Source: Candidatus Fermentithermobacillaceae bacterium (GTDB lineage Bacteria; Bacillota; Sulfobacillia; Fermentithermobacillales; DUSS01). From it: 64,000 nt of DNA. The translations under genes and the position numbers were made by a program. Shown here piece after piece: positions 43,290 to 52,616 of this stretch. The stretch lies in NCBI GenBank assembly GCA_012842495.1, contig DUSS01000004.1, forward strand, positions 62,001 to 126,000, written 5' to 3'. A model generated the notes under the pieces. That model was not told the origin of the DNA and made no database searches. It was given only the letters and a program-made list of their open reading frames with translations. The stretch's first letter is position 1. The number at the start of each line of letters is the position of its first letter.

Positions 43290-45338
43290 TCAGTCCTGGT
43301 ATCTCAGAACTCTGAGACCGTTCAATGTCACGAGCACGGCGGTGCCCGAGTCGGCCAGAACAGCTACCCACAAGGGCAACAAGCCCAAAAACACGAGGAC
43401 CATCGAAGCGAGCTTGATTCCCACCGAAAAAACGATGTTTTGAATGATGAGCGTCCGAGCCCGCCGCGCAAGTCCCACGACCCATGGGATGTGGGTCAGA
43501 TCGTCTTTCATCAACACCACATCGGAAGCTTCGAGAGACACATCCGCACCTCTCGAACCCATCGCAATGCCCACATCCGCCGCCGCCAGCGACGGAGCGT
43601 CATTGACCCCATCTCCGACCATCGCCACCTTTCCGTATCCCGAGCGCAGTTCTTTGAGGGCGCTCACCTTGTCCTCGGGCAGGAGGCCCGACCGGAAGTG
43701 CTTGACGCCAGCCTCCCTGGCTACCGAACTCGCAGTAGCCTCGTCGTCGCCGGTGAGCATTACCACGGACCGAACTCCCTTTTGTTCCAGGGATCTCAAG
43801 GCTTCCCGGGCATCAGGTCTCACCGAGTCGGAAAAAGCTATCAGCCCCGCGATGCCGCTCTCGTCGCCAACGAAAACCGCCGTCTTCCCGCCGGCTTTGA
43901 AGCCATAAGCTTTCGCCTGCAGCTCTTCGGGTGCTCTTACCCCGACTTCCTCCAGGAAAAACCTCTCGTTTCCGACATAAACTATCCTTCCGTCCACCTT
44001 CGCCCGGGCACCCCTGCCTCTAACGGCGGCGAACTCCTCCCCCGGGACATACCGTATCCCCGCCCGCTGTGACTCCTCCGTCACGGCGTGCGCCAGAGGG
44101 TGTTCCGACCTGGATTCCACCGAAGCAGCCATAGCCAGGACATCGGTCGGCGTAAACCCCTCCGCGGGCACCACGTCGCTGACCCCCACTTTCCCCGTCG
44201 TCAATGTCCCGGTCTTATCGAAAGCCACCGCCTTTACAGCCCCGAGAGTCTCAAGGTACGTCCCACCCTTGATGAGTACACCCCTGCTGGCCGCACGAGC
44301 TATAGCCGATATGACGGTGGCTGGCGTAGATACGACCAGCGCGCAGGGGCATGAGACGATGAGAAGGGTAAGCCCCCGGTAGACCCAGGGTTTCCACGGC
44401 ATTTCCAGTAAAAGCGGGGGCAGCACCGACACGACTAGCGCGGTGAGGAGCATCGCAGGAGTCCAGTACCGGGCAAAAGCATCCACGATGCGCTGAGAAG
44501 GAGCTTTTTGCGACGAATACTCTTCCACCAGGGAAGCTATCTTCGAAACGACCGTATGATCTGCAGGCCGAAGCACCGTAATTTCCAGTGCACCGTCCCC
44601 GTTGATGGTTCCGGCGAACACTTTATCGCCAGGTCTTTTGTCTACTGGCAGGGACTCACCGGTGATGCTGGCCTCGTTCACCGCTGAGTCCCCGGCAGAA
44701 ACCTCGCCATCTGCGGGGATGCTTTCTCCCGGAAGGACCAGCACCACGTCGCCGGGCATAAGGTCCTGCGCTGGAACCTCCACCCATCCGTCTCCCGCCT
44801 TCCTCCTCGCCCTGTCCGGTACAAGCTCCAAAAGCGCCTGGATAGACCGCCTTGACCTTTCGGAAGCTCTCTCTTCCAGATACTCACCGATTCCAAACAA
44901 CGTCAGGACCAGCGCAGCTTCGGCCCATTCGCCCAATACGAATGCGCCCAGGGCAGCTATAGTGGTCAGAAGATTGATGTCCGCCTGCCCAAAGCGTAAA
45001 AGCGCTCGAAACCCGGACCATCCCACCGGGATCCCGGCAACCAACATGGCCGCGGCAAAGGCCCACCTGTACCAGTTGAAGCCCGCCTCCTTGAGAACGA
45101 AGCCCAGCACAACGAGGATCACTCCGGCCAGGGGCGCGAATTTCACCAGGAGCGCGCCCTCTAAAGCTTCTTCGCCGGAGTGCCCATGTCCGTGGTAGTG
45201 AACCTCCTGTCTCTGGACATATCCGGCAAAGTGGGTATGACCGTTACGGCACTCACAGTTTTCGTGGGCTTTCGGCTGGCATGTGCAACTCTTCTCACGG
45301 TTCACTGATATCTTCTCCTTGCCTTCTCGCCGCCCCAT
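43290..45338 (-). CDS. heavy-metal P1B-type ATPase (Cd/Zn/Pb type)
   Basis: The 682-residue exporter has the P1B hallmarks: SCPCALVVSTPATVISAIAR with the CPC metal site, TGESLPVDKRPGDKV, the phosphorylated Asp in AFDKTGTLTTGKVG, HPLAHAVTEE (HP locus), and MVGDGVNDAPSLAAADVGIA. The final helix region has the Lys/Asp pattern typical of Zn/Cd pumps. The cytoplasmic N-terminus has no HMA domain but is rich in Cys and His (SCTCQPKAHENCECRNGHTH, then HYHGHGH), an alternative metal sensor or chaperone segment. It is in an operon with the ArsR-type gene just upstream. ATG 45338 follows GGAGGAG. Confidence 0.93.
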   Translation of the reverse strand: MGRREGKEKISVNREKSCTCQPKAHENCECRNGHTHFAGYVQRQEVHYHGHGHSGEEALEGALLVKFAPLAGVILVVLGFVLKEAGFNWYRWAFAAAMLVAGIPVGWSGFRALLRFGQADINLLTTIAALGAFVLGEWAEAALVLTLFGIGEYLEERASERSRRSIQALLELVPDRARRKAGDGWVEVPAQDLMPGDVVLVLPGESIPADGEVSAGDSAVNEASITGESLPVDKRPGDKVFAGTINGDGALEITVLRPADHTVVSKIASLVEEYSSQKAPSQRIVDAFARYWTPAMLLTALVVSVLPPLLLEMPWKPWVYRGLTLLIVSCPCALVVSTPATVISAIARAASRGVLIKGGTYLETLGAVKAVAFDKTGTLTTGKVGVSDVVPAEGFTPTDVLAMAASVESRSEHPLAHAVTEESQRAGIRYVPGEEFAAVRGRGARAKVDGRIVYVGNERFFLEEVGVRAPEELQAKAYGFKAGGKTAVFVGDESGIAGLIAFSDSVRPDAREALRSLEQKGVRSVVMLTGDDEATASSVAREAGVKHFRSGLLPEDKVSALKELRSGYGKVAMVGDGVNDAPSLAAADVGIAMGSRGADVSLEASDVVLMKDDLTHIPWVVGLARRARTLIIQNIVFSVGIKLASMVLVFLGLLPLWVAVLADSGTAVLVTLNGLRVLRYQD

Positions 45339-45391
45339 AGTCTCCTCCCGGATACAAAACCATGGGATAACCCCCGAAACGGAGGAGTTCG

Positions 45392-45742
45392 TCAGTTGTG
45401 GCTTGCGTGCTTCAAAGCTTCCTCCAGCAGATGCGCCACGTGCTCGTCGTCCAGGGAGTAGCAGACCCTTTGCCCGACGCGCTTCGTCCTGACCAAACGC
45501 GCAGCTTTGAGAAGCCTGAGGTGATGCGATACATTGGACACGGACGTACTCAGTGCTGCGGCGAGGTCGTGAACGCAGAAGCTCTCCTTCGATAGAAGGT
45601 ACAAGATTTTCGCCCTGGTCTCGTCCCCCATGACCTTGAAGAGCGTAACTACGTAGCTCATGTCGGGCACCGCGTCTTCGAACCGCTGGACTTTCTCGGC
45701 ATCAAGCGCATGGGGCTCGCAGTTTTCGTCCACCTGAAACAT
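45392..45742 (-). CDS. ArsR/SmtB-family metal-responsive repressor
   Basis: This 116-residue winged-helix protein contains MGDETRAKILYLLSKESFCV, the HTH STSVSNVSHHLRLLKAARLV, and a wing ending in CYSLDDEHV. The last helix has D-x-H-x10-H-x2-H, matching the alpha-5 Zn site of SmtB/CzrA. A Cys in the alpha-3 region (SFCVHDL) could add an alpha-3 site as in CadC. Metal binding should release it from DNA and induce the ATPase gene that follows. A good promoter and a palindromic operator are visible upstream. Confidence 0.9.
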   Translation of the reverse strand: MFQVDENCEPHALDAEKVQRFEDAVPDMSYVVTLFKVMGDETRAKILYLLSKESFCVHDLAAALSTSVSNVSHHLRLLKAARLVRTKRVGQRVCYSLDDEHVAHLLEEALKHASHN

Positions 45743-45775
45743 GAGACGCTCCCTTCTTTTTGTCTCCTTATCCGA

Positions 45776-45824
45776 ATTATACGACTCCCAAGCTGTTTTG
45801 TTGAGTAATTGAGCATATGTTCAA
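45776..45824 (-). promoter_or_regulatory. sigma-A promoter and ArsR-type operator
   Basis: On the minus strand TCAACA (-35), a 17-base spacer and TATAAT (-10) precede the regulator gene by about 35 bp. Five bases upstream of the -35 lies TTGAACATATGCTCAA (45809-45824), a 14-of-16 palindrome resembling ArsR/SmtB operators. Binding there would autoregulate the repressor and ATPase genes. Confidence 0.65.
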
Positions 45825-45872
45825 GCGCGGTTCGTACCCAACCGGCAAAACAAAAGGCTCCCCGTTATTTAA

Positions 45873-45908
45873 CCTCTTGACGCCTGTTGGGCAGCGGGAC
45901 TCAAGAGG
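45873..45908. terminator. inverted repeat between GH57 gene and regulator
   Basis: CCTCTTGA (45873) and TCAAGAGG (45901) form an 8-bp stem with a 20-base loop, about 40 bp beyond the GH57 stop. On the minus strand TTAAATAA follows. It is a possible terminator of the maltodextrin operon. Confidence 0.4.
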
Positions 45909-45947
45909 AGCTATGAACCCTGATATGAAGCCAGCCAAGCATTGTCG

Positions 45948-48623
45948 TTACGTCGTATAATCCCGTTTTTTCCGCCGCGAACTCAAAAGACGTTCGATTC
46001 CGATGGCGAGCAAGACTGCTCCAAGGATGATGAAGGGTGCAAGTCGGCCTAGCGTACCGGTGCCAGTGCTCGCGGAGGATATGGCCACCATGGGTATGGC
46101 GGCAAGTTTCTTTTGGGCGATGTCGTACGCCTTCAAGAGTTTTGCCTGGCTCTTCCCTGGAGGTACCAGCATGTCTATAACATTGGGTTCGCCAAGCTGA
46201 TTTGAGCCGCCGCCGAACCTCCACTGGGCACCCTGTTCAGTAACATCCCGCACTCGCCAGTTACCCTCGGAAGGAAATCCCTCCTGCCCCATGATTAGGA
46301 CATTGAACTTCTCGGGCACGCCCACGATGGATATGGGCACGCGGATCACGACCACGCCCTTCGCTTCATCTACGAGCACTACCGGCTTCGCTTCGGGTAT
46401 TTCTTGAAAGTCGGGTCCGAACGTTTTCTGAATCCACCCTTCGACCCAGATGGCATGGTCCCATTCGTTGCCCGGCTGGAAGAGGACGTACCTTCCGGGC
46501 AAGGCGCGGTTGTCCCGGGCAGGTTTGCCGGAGCTGCCTTTGCCGGGTTCATCCGCGCTTCTCAGGTATATGTCTATCGTCTGTACCGATATCCCGGTGG
46601 GCGAGTTCCAACCGTTGGAAATATGCCCGAGGAAGACTTTGAAACTCAGCCAGGTATCGTCCTTGTAGATTTCCACCTTCTTCAGGTCGAAATCTCCCGG
46701 TTTGAATATGGGGTCCTGAGGATAGGTGTAGGTACCAGGACCGTTGTCATCACCGGAGGGGTCGCTCATCTCGAAGACCATCTCTCCCAGGTTAAGGTCT
46801 TCGGGAATAGCTTTTTCAGCCCTGGTACCTACAATGGGTTTGTCAAGTTCCGCAGGGGGTGTCTGGGCTATGGCCCGGTACACGCCCTTTAAGTGAGCTC
46901 TGAAAAGAGCGTCAAAAGCTTCGTCGTTGGCGGAATTCTGATCGTTCCCGTACCACCAGAACCAGTCACTTCCCTCCGCCGCCAGGAGAGACGCGCGGGC
47001 AGCTTGTATTCGCCCACTGGCCTCCTGACCCGGCTCGGCGCCCTGGGCCTTAACGTAGGCGTCGAGGGCGTTTTTGGCCCGCGCCAAAGCTGACCAGGCC
47101 AGGTTCTCGTCGGGTTCGCCGATCCAGGTCTCCAGGTTGGCATCTATCCACGATCCCGTAGCCAACTTCTCTATTGTCTTCTCCGGAGGAAACTTCCGGA
47201 GAAACTCGCTCACGGTGACGGCTTTCAGGGTGTCGTCGGACTGAAGTTTCTCGTAAAAGGTGCGCAGAAACTCGATCCCGTCGTTCTCGTAATATTCCCA
47301 GCAGTTCTCACCATCCAGAGCTATGGTTACGATGTGAGGGTTTCCCGCCGCCGCGGCGCCCGCCTGCTTCAGACTCCGCTGAATAGCCTTCAACCTCCCG
47401 TACAGGTCCTCTGCGGCAGCCGTTCCCTTCATCCCCGAGTACCTGAAGCCAATGGCATCGGACAGCTCCCTGTCGCGGAACAGGATATAGAGCGGAGTAC
47501 TTGCGGAATCACCCGGCGTCAAACGGTAGGCGCTGTAAAGGAGATCCGGATCCTTCACTTCCCCGGATGGTGTCCTGTTGATAGGCTTGGACAAGGACTT
47601 GGCTAGAATGCCTTCGTCCGCCACGATCCACGAGATACCCGCCCGAGCTGCGATGGGGAGGATGTGCTGACTCACCGCCATCTCCGGCGGCCACATCCCC
47701 GCAGCCTTCTTTCCGAAAACCTTCTCAGTGAACTCGATTCCGAGTTTAACCTGCCTTTCCGCTTCAGCCGGGTCCGCAAAACGCTCTTTAGGAAGCTCGA
47801 GGCCAGGAGAAGCTTCCTGGGCAAGGGCGGTATCGTAGAGCAGCGGAAGGATCGGATGGTAGAAAGGCGTGGTCGTTATCTCGATGATTCCGGCGTTCTG
47901 AAGCTCCCGGTAGAGCGGGACGATCTTACCGATGATCTCCTTTTGCTTGTCCAGTACGACCTTCTTGTCTTGTTCGGAGAATCCTCTGCCCTTTTTGACC
48001 AGGGCATCCAGCTGGGCATCTTCCCTGCGAATCCCCGGGTCGATCCAGGCCAGGTTGAAGAGGACCTGGAGGTCTCGAAAATCCTGTTCGCTGAAGTTCT
48101 TCAATGCCGCGGCGATTTTGTCGTCGCTTAAATCCCGGCCCCGAAGATTCAGGAGTTCCTCGTACCTCGGGAAGGCGGGTATCACCTTCTCCCAGTTGGC
48201 ATCGAAGAATCTCCTGAGGATGAACTCCTTATCCTCCTCGGTCAGCTCGGAAGCAGCCTTTTGCGAGAGGGCGAGGTAACGGTCGGACGCGCCTCGTGAG
48301 TAGTCCTCGAGCTGCATGAGGAGGGACGGAACCATGTTGAACGTCACGTGCACACCGGGGTAGTCCTTAAGGATAGCTGCCATGTCGTAGTAGTCCTTGG
48401 TGGCATGAAGCCTCACCCACGGCAGCTCGTAAAGGCCCGTTTCCGGGTTTTTGTAGCAGGGCTGATGATTGTGCCAGATAAGGGCCACATACAATAACTC
48501 GTCTTGGGACGCGCGTGCCGTGGACACACCGAAGCCAACCGGCATCGCGGGGACAACACCCAGTATCATGCCGGCAGCCAGCACCAGTCCCGTTACCCTC
48601 AAGAGTTTCACAGAGATAGTCAT
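45948..48623 (-). CDS. secreted, membrane-anchored GH57 glucanase with glucodextranase-type C-domain
   Basis: The 891-residue protein has a signal peptide (about 1-38, ending STARASQ). The GH57 catalytic domain contains WHNHQPCYKN (motif 1, His51-Pro55), the nucleophile region AGMWPPEMAVSQHILP and ALDGENCWEYYENDGIEFL with the likely acid/base. From about residue 630 lies a beta-rich domain with MVFEMSDPSGDDNGPGTY, typical of the glucodextranase/amylopullulanase C-terminal module. The C-terminus is a membrane helix (FIILGAVLLAIGIERLL) followed by RRKKRD. It should be an extracellular, cell-attached alpha-glucan hydrolase, probably pullulanase-like. ATG 48623 overlaps the stop of the preceding gene in ATGA. 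Confidence 0.85.
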   Translation of the reverse strand: MTISVKLLRVTGLVLAAGMILGVVPAMPVGFGVSTARASQDELLYVALIWHNHQPCYKNPETGLYELPWVRLHATKDYYDMAAILKDYPGVHVTFNMVPSLLMQLEDYSRGASDRYLALSQKAASELTEEDKEFILRRFFDANWEKVIPAFPRYEELLNLRGRDLSDDKIAAALKNFSEQDFRDLQVLFNLAWIDPGIRREDAQLDALVKKGRGFSEQDKKVVLDKQKEIIGKIVPLYRELQNAGIIEITTTPFYHPILPLLYDTALAQEASPGLELPKERFADPAEAERQVKLGIEFTEKVFGKKAAGMWPPEMAVSQHILPIAARAGISWIVADEGILAKSLSKPINRTPSGEVKDPDLLYSAYRLTPGDSASTPLYILFRDRELSDAIGFRYSGMKGTAAAEDLYGRLKAIQRSLKQAGAAAAGNPHIVTIALDGENCWEYYENDGIEFLRTFYEKLQSDDTLKAVTVSEFLRKFPPEKTIEKLATGSWIDANLETWIGEPDENLAWSALARAKNALDAYVKAQGAEPGQEASGRIQAARASLLAAEGSDWFWWYGNDQNSANDEAFDALFRAHLKGVYRAIAQTPPAELDKPIVGTRAEKAIPEDLNLGEMVFEMSDPSGDDNGPGTYTYPQDPIFKPGDFDLKKVEIYKDDTWLSFKVFLGHISNGWNSPTGISVQTIDIYLRSADEPGKGSSGKPARDNRALPGRYVLFQPGNEWDHAIWVEGWIQKTFGPDFQEIPEAKPVVLVDEAKGVVVIRVPISIVGVPEKFNVLIMGQEGFPSEGNWRVRDVTEQGAQWRFGGGSNQLGEPNVIDMLVPPGKSQAKLLKAYDIAQKKLAAIPMVAISSASTGTGTLGRLAPFIILGAVLLAIGIERLLSSRRKKRDYTT

Positions 48624-51600
48624 TTTACCCCCCGCCTTTCCTGCTCTCCGCGGAAAGTCCGGGAGAGCCCGTAAATCTCCGCAGCTAACGACAGGAACAT
48701 GGCATGGGACCAGCCCAGCGGTATGACCCATCTGGGCGCTCCCGTGTCTCTGTCTACCTGCTCAGGAAGGAAGTCAAGCTCGGTGGCGTGACGAAGCGCC
48801 CACTCCAGGCGCTCCCGCGCCCTTTTCTCTTCACCGCACCTGAGCTCGACCAGCCCGAGCCAGAGCGTCGTCACGATCCACGGATTACCACCGGCGTAAC
48901 GGTCACCAGCGTACCTGAACAGGCCCCCTACCCGCGGGCAGGTCAGCTCCTCCTCGATCTTCCGCACGGTCGATAAAACCCGCTCGTCCCGGGGAGGCAA
49001 GATTCCGAACGGGTACACAACGCCGAGAATACTCGAATCGATCACCCGGTCTCGCTTGATTACGAAGACCTCCCGCCCGTCCACTCTCACTTTGCGAACC
49101 TCTCGCATGTCACCGGGGTCGAGCCGCCGGTATTCGGCCACGCTGAGCTGGTGATCGAGCGTTCGAAGGAATCTCCCGAGCTCCTCGTCCCAAAACGTTT
49201 GGGCTACCCTTTCCTTAAGGGAAGCTTCAGCATGTTTCAACGAAGACTCGAGTTCAGACTGGCCGAGGGTGCGCGCCCACCACGCCCCGGCTCCGAGGCC
49301 AGCTGCTACAGCCGCCGAAGTATACAGGTGCTTTCCGGTCCTTTCTTCCCACAGGTCTATACACGGCACGGGAAGCCCGTCATCCGGCTGGATGGACTCG
49401 AGGAGAAACCGGGATGCCTTGATAGCCACCGGCCCGAACTCCTCCACGAACTCCGGATCATCGTTCAGGACCGCGTGCCGCTGCGCCGAAAAAAGCAGGC
49501 TGGCCGTTTCGTCGATCTGCAGAAAACCCCAGGACGGCGCGAGTAGTCCGTCCGAATAGTGCCTGTGCAGAAAGCTCCCGTCTGACGACTGCGCTCTTAC
49601 CGCCCATTTCAAGAACAGGTCCCGCGTCATGCCGGAAAGCCCGAGGTCGTCCAGGGCAAGGGCAATGAACGAGGCGTCTCTTCCCCAGCAGTAACCGTAG
49701 CCGCCGGACCTGGAATACGTCGGATCGAACTCGGGTGCCGCGATGAAACCGCCCCCTCGACTGTCCCTGAGCCCATCCAGAACCAGAACCGACCTCTCCA
49801 ACATTCTCTGGACGTCCGGCGGAACATCACTACCTTTTGGCATCGCCGACAGGAGCGCCTGGATGTGGTCACCGGCTCTTCGCTCTATGGTACCGAGCTT
49901 TTCGCACCAGCCCGAGAGCAGAGCTTCGATCCCATCTTTCGAGCTGGAAGCGCCCATGGCCACCACGATGGAACGGGATTGACCGGTGGGAATCTCACCC
50001 AAATCCCAGGAAACCAGGGAGTATACGTTACCCTGAGAAATGGGGGTGCCCCACGCCCAGCCCGCACGAGCCGCGCAAGAGGACGGCGCACAAGCGTAGC
50101 AGGAAACGGGAATGTTCGAATTAATACCAAGGTAAACGTCCCGCCGGTACGTGATCACGCCATCGCATTCGCGATCGTAGTAAGCTGTGTTGGCCAGCGG
50201 GCTTCCGGATATCTCCAGGTGACCGTAGTGCAAAAGCGCAAACCGCCGGGTTTTGCCGCGGTTTTCAACCGTCACCTTTCTCAGCAGGAGGTCCTCGTCC
50301 CGCGCCAGGATATCCCTTACGGTGACAACGACGGCCTTTTCATGCGATTCAAGGACGGTTACCAGCGCAGGCGTTTCTTTGTCGTGATACTGGCGAGAAA
50401 ACGACCGCGAAGCCCGCACCCGTCGTTGGAGACCCTGGACCGGGGATTGCGAGGACGCCGGCGAAGCCAGATCGTCCTGCCAAAAAACCTGTCCGTCGAT
50501 CTCAAGACCTAGAGAGTCGAACTTAACGTGCTGGTCGTAATCAATGTGCGGCCAAAACCACCTGAGGATCCGGCCTTTGTCGTTCAAGGTGAAAAGAGTC
50601 CTGGAGTTGCTCAAAAACGCCGCAACGTCATCCGTTTCACCGGACCGGTCAAAACCGGGATACGGGTAGGACGGGAGCATAAGGGCGGGTTTCGCACGAA
50701 TTGCATCTTTGTCTGGCACGGTTAGACGACCTCTTTCGTTAGCTGTTTTGTGCGACATGTCGTAGTCGTAGGTCCGGTTGTCCGGACATACCAGTATTTC
50801 GAAGCTTGTGGGCGGAAGTTCGAGGGTGATGAATCCCCCCGCGGGGGAAAATCTCTCCCCTCCCGTGAAGGACCACCAGTAAACCTTTCCTTCGTTCGGG
50901 GGCACGGTGGCCTTTACCGTTCGGGAACCGGTGTTGAAGACCGCGATGAGCTTCTCACCCGTACCTTCATCGAACCTTTTCAGCGCATATACCCCGGTTT
51001 GGTCGTCGGCGAAGAGCGTTTCGTAGCGTCCCCACGAAAGCCAGGGGTACCTCTGGCGAAGCTTCACCATAGCCCTGTAGAGCTCAAAAAGGTTCCGGTT
51101 CTGCCGGTCCGCTTCCCAAATCATCGGCCTCCGGCAATCCGGATCGGGGCCACCTACCATTCCCACTTCGTCCCCGTAGTAGACGAGGGGTATCCCCGGA
51201 AACAGGAACAAAAAGGCCACCATGAGTTCGACGAGTTTCTCGTCCTCGCCCGCCAGGGTCATTATCCTCGGGGTGTCGTGACTTCCCAGGAGGTTCACGA
51301 GGACGGCGTTGACCGGGGAAGGATACCTCATCAAAAGCGAGGTCAGCGCCATTCCAAACTCCGCCGGACTTCGTTCCTTACGAACAAAGAACGACAGGAC
51401 CAGCTCCCGCCAGGGGTAGTTCAGGACGGAGTCAAACTGATCCCCCAAGAGCCACGGCAGGGAGTCATGCCATATCTCCCCAAGGATAAAAGCTTCCGGA
51501 TTTGCCCTCCGCACCGTCTTCCTGAACTCCCGCCAGAAATCGTGGTCCACCTCGTTAGCTACATCCAAACGCCAGCCGTCGACACCGAACTCCCTCGTCC

Positions 51601-52534
51601 ACCGGTAGATCACGTCGAGAAGGTAGCGCCTGACCTCTGGATTGGAGGTCCTGAGTTTCGGCATGGAGCTCACCGTTCCGAAGGTCTCGTAATTGTGCTC
51701 AGAACCTGTTTTCACCGGGAAATCCCGGATTTCAAACCAATCGCGGTAGGCCGATTTTTCGCCCTTAGCTACGACGTCCTTAAAGGCGAAGAATTCCTTC
51801 CCCGAATGGTTAAAGGGCACATCCAGCATGAGCTTCATGCCTCTATTGTGAAGCTCCCGGGAAAGCTTTTTCAGAGCTTCGTCTCCCCCGAAGCAGGGAT
51901 CGACGTGCTCGTAGTCGCTCACGTCGTACTTGTGGGAGGAAGGCGCCGTGAACACGGGTGTAAGGTATACAAGCCCTGCGCCGAGCTTTTCAACGTAGTC
52001 GAGCTTCCGGACGATGCCTTCGAGATCTCCACCGTAAAACACGCTTGCCCCCGGTCCGGTCCCGAGCTCTTGATCCCAGCGTCTTACCCCGGGTGGGTCG
52101 TTGGACGGGTCTCCGTTGAAGAATCTGTCGGGGAATATCTGGTATATGGTGACTCCTCCGAGCCACGATGGAGGTAAAAGCAGGTCCGCCTCGCAGATAT
52201 AGGGGAACTGAAAGGGTCTTATGCGTTCTCTGTTCTCAGATGTCCCCGATTCCCCGAACCACACAATCCCGTCAGGAAGCTCAACCCGGAAAAGGTACCT
52301 AACCCGCCGCGTATCCGAGGGAATGACGGCCCGGAAGTACTGGAAATCCGGGTCCTGTCCGGCGCACTCCATGGGCAACACGGATTCGCCCTGGGAATAC
52401 CTATCTCCGTAGTGGACATAGACTCCGGTGACCGGCGCATCGTGAACCCCGAGGACGACCTCCAGATTTTGACGGTCCAGCGGGCACGCCAGCGGAGGAT
52501 AGGCCGAATGGCGCAACAATAACCTCTTATGCAT
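48620..52534 (-). CDS. GH13 neopullulanase / GH15 glucoamylase fusion
   Basis: This 1304-residue cytoplasmic-type protein has three parts. Residues 1-120 form a CBM34-like N-domain. Residues about 125-585 are GH13_20: region I DVPFNHSG, nucleophile D324 in GWRLDVANEVD, acid E353 in ILGEIWHDS, and region IV LLGSHDTPR with D420. After a short linker, residues from about 615 are GH15: a beta-sandwich, then YGYCWGRDASFIALALDDLG, the general acid E1009 in WGFLQIDETASLL, and the base in LPEQVDRDTGAP. All catalytic acids are present. No signal peptide is visible. One chain would open cyclodextrins or cut alpha-1,4/1,6 links and release glucose. It lies between malG and the GH57 gene. Confidence 0.92.
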   Translation of the reverse strand: MHKRLLLRHSAYPPLACPLDRQNLEVVLGVHDAPVTGVYVHYGDRYSQGESVLPMECAGQDPDFQYFRAVIPSDTRRVRYLFRVELPDGIVWFGESGTSENRERIRPFQFPYICEADLLLPPSWLGGVTIYQIFPDRFFNGDPSNDPPGVRRWDQELGTGPGASVFYGGDLEGIVRKLDYVEKLGAGLVYLTPVFTAPSSHKYDVSDYEHVDPCFGGDEALKKLSRELHNRGMKLMLDVPFNHSGKEFFAFKDVVAKGEKSAYRDWFEIRDFPVKTGSEHNYETFGTVSSMPKLRTSNPEVRRYLLDVIYRWTREFGVDGWRLDVANEVDHDFWREFRKTVRRANPEAFILGEIWHDSLPWLLGDQFDSVLNYPWRELVLSFFVRKERSPAEFGMALTSLLMRYPSPVNAVLVNLLGSHDTPRIMTLAGEDEKLVELMVAFLFLFPGIPLVYYGDEVGMVGGPDPDCRRPMIWEADRQNRNLFELYRAMVKLRQRYPWLSWGRYETLFADDQTGVYALKRFDEGTGEKLIAVFNTGSRTVKATVPPNEGKVYWWSFTGGERFSPAGGFITLELPPTSFEILVCPDNRTYDYDMSHKTANERGRLTVPDKDAIRAKPALMLPSYPYPGFDRSGETDDVAAFLSNSRTLFTLNDKGRILRWFWPHIDYDQHVKFDSLGLEIDGQVFWQDDLASPASSQSPVQGLQRRVRASRSFSRQYHDKETPALVTVLESHEKAVVVTVRDILARDEDLLLRKVTVENRGKTRRFALLHYGHLEISGSPLANTAYYDRECDGVITYRRDVYLGINSNIPVSCYACAPSSCAARAGWAWGTPISQGNVYSLVSWDLGEIPTGQSRSIVVAMGASSSKDGIEALLSGWCEKLGTIERRAGDHIQALLSAMPKGSDVPPDVQRMLERSVLVLDGLRDSRGGGFIAAPEFDPTYSRSGGYGYCWGRDASFIALALDDLGLSGMTRDLFLKWAVRAQSSDGSFLHRHYSDGLLAPSWGFLQIDETASLLFSAQRHAVLNDDPEFVEEFGPVAIKASRFLLESIQPDDGLPVPCIDLWEERTGKHLYTSAAVAAGLGAGAWWARTLGQSELESSLKHAEASLKERVAQTFWDEELGRFLRTLDHQLSVAEYRRLDPGDMREVRKVRVDGREVFVIKRDRVIDSSILGVVYPFGILPPRDERVLSTVRKIEEELTCPRVGGLFRYAGDRYAGGNPWIVTTLWLGLVELRCGEEKRARERLEWALRHATELDFLPEQVDRDTGAPRWVIPLGWSHAMFLSLAAEIYGLSRTFRGEQERRGVK

Positions 52535-52616
52535 CCGCCTTCCTCCGTCCGTACCGTGGTTGACCGTTTTCCGTCGGGAAATGCCGTCTTCTTCCCATCG
52601 TCACACGTCACCCGGA

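Noticed and set aside
50750-52177. 475-codon plus-strand frame opposite the GH13 domain
   Set aside because: It is an antisense shadow in GC-rich sequence; the GH13 frame has all catalytic regions.
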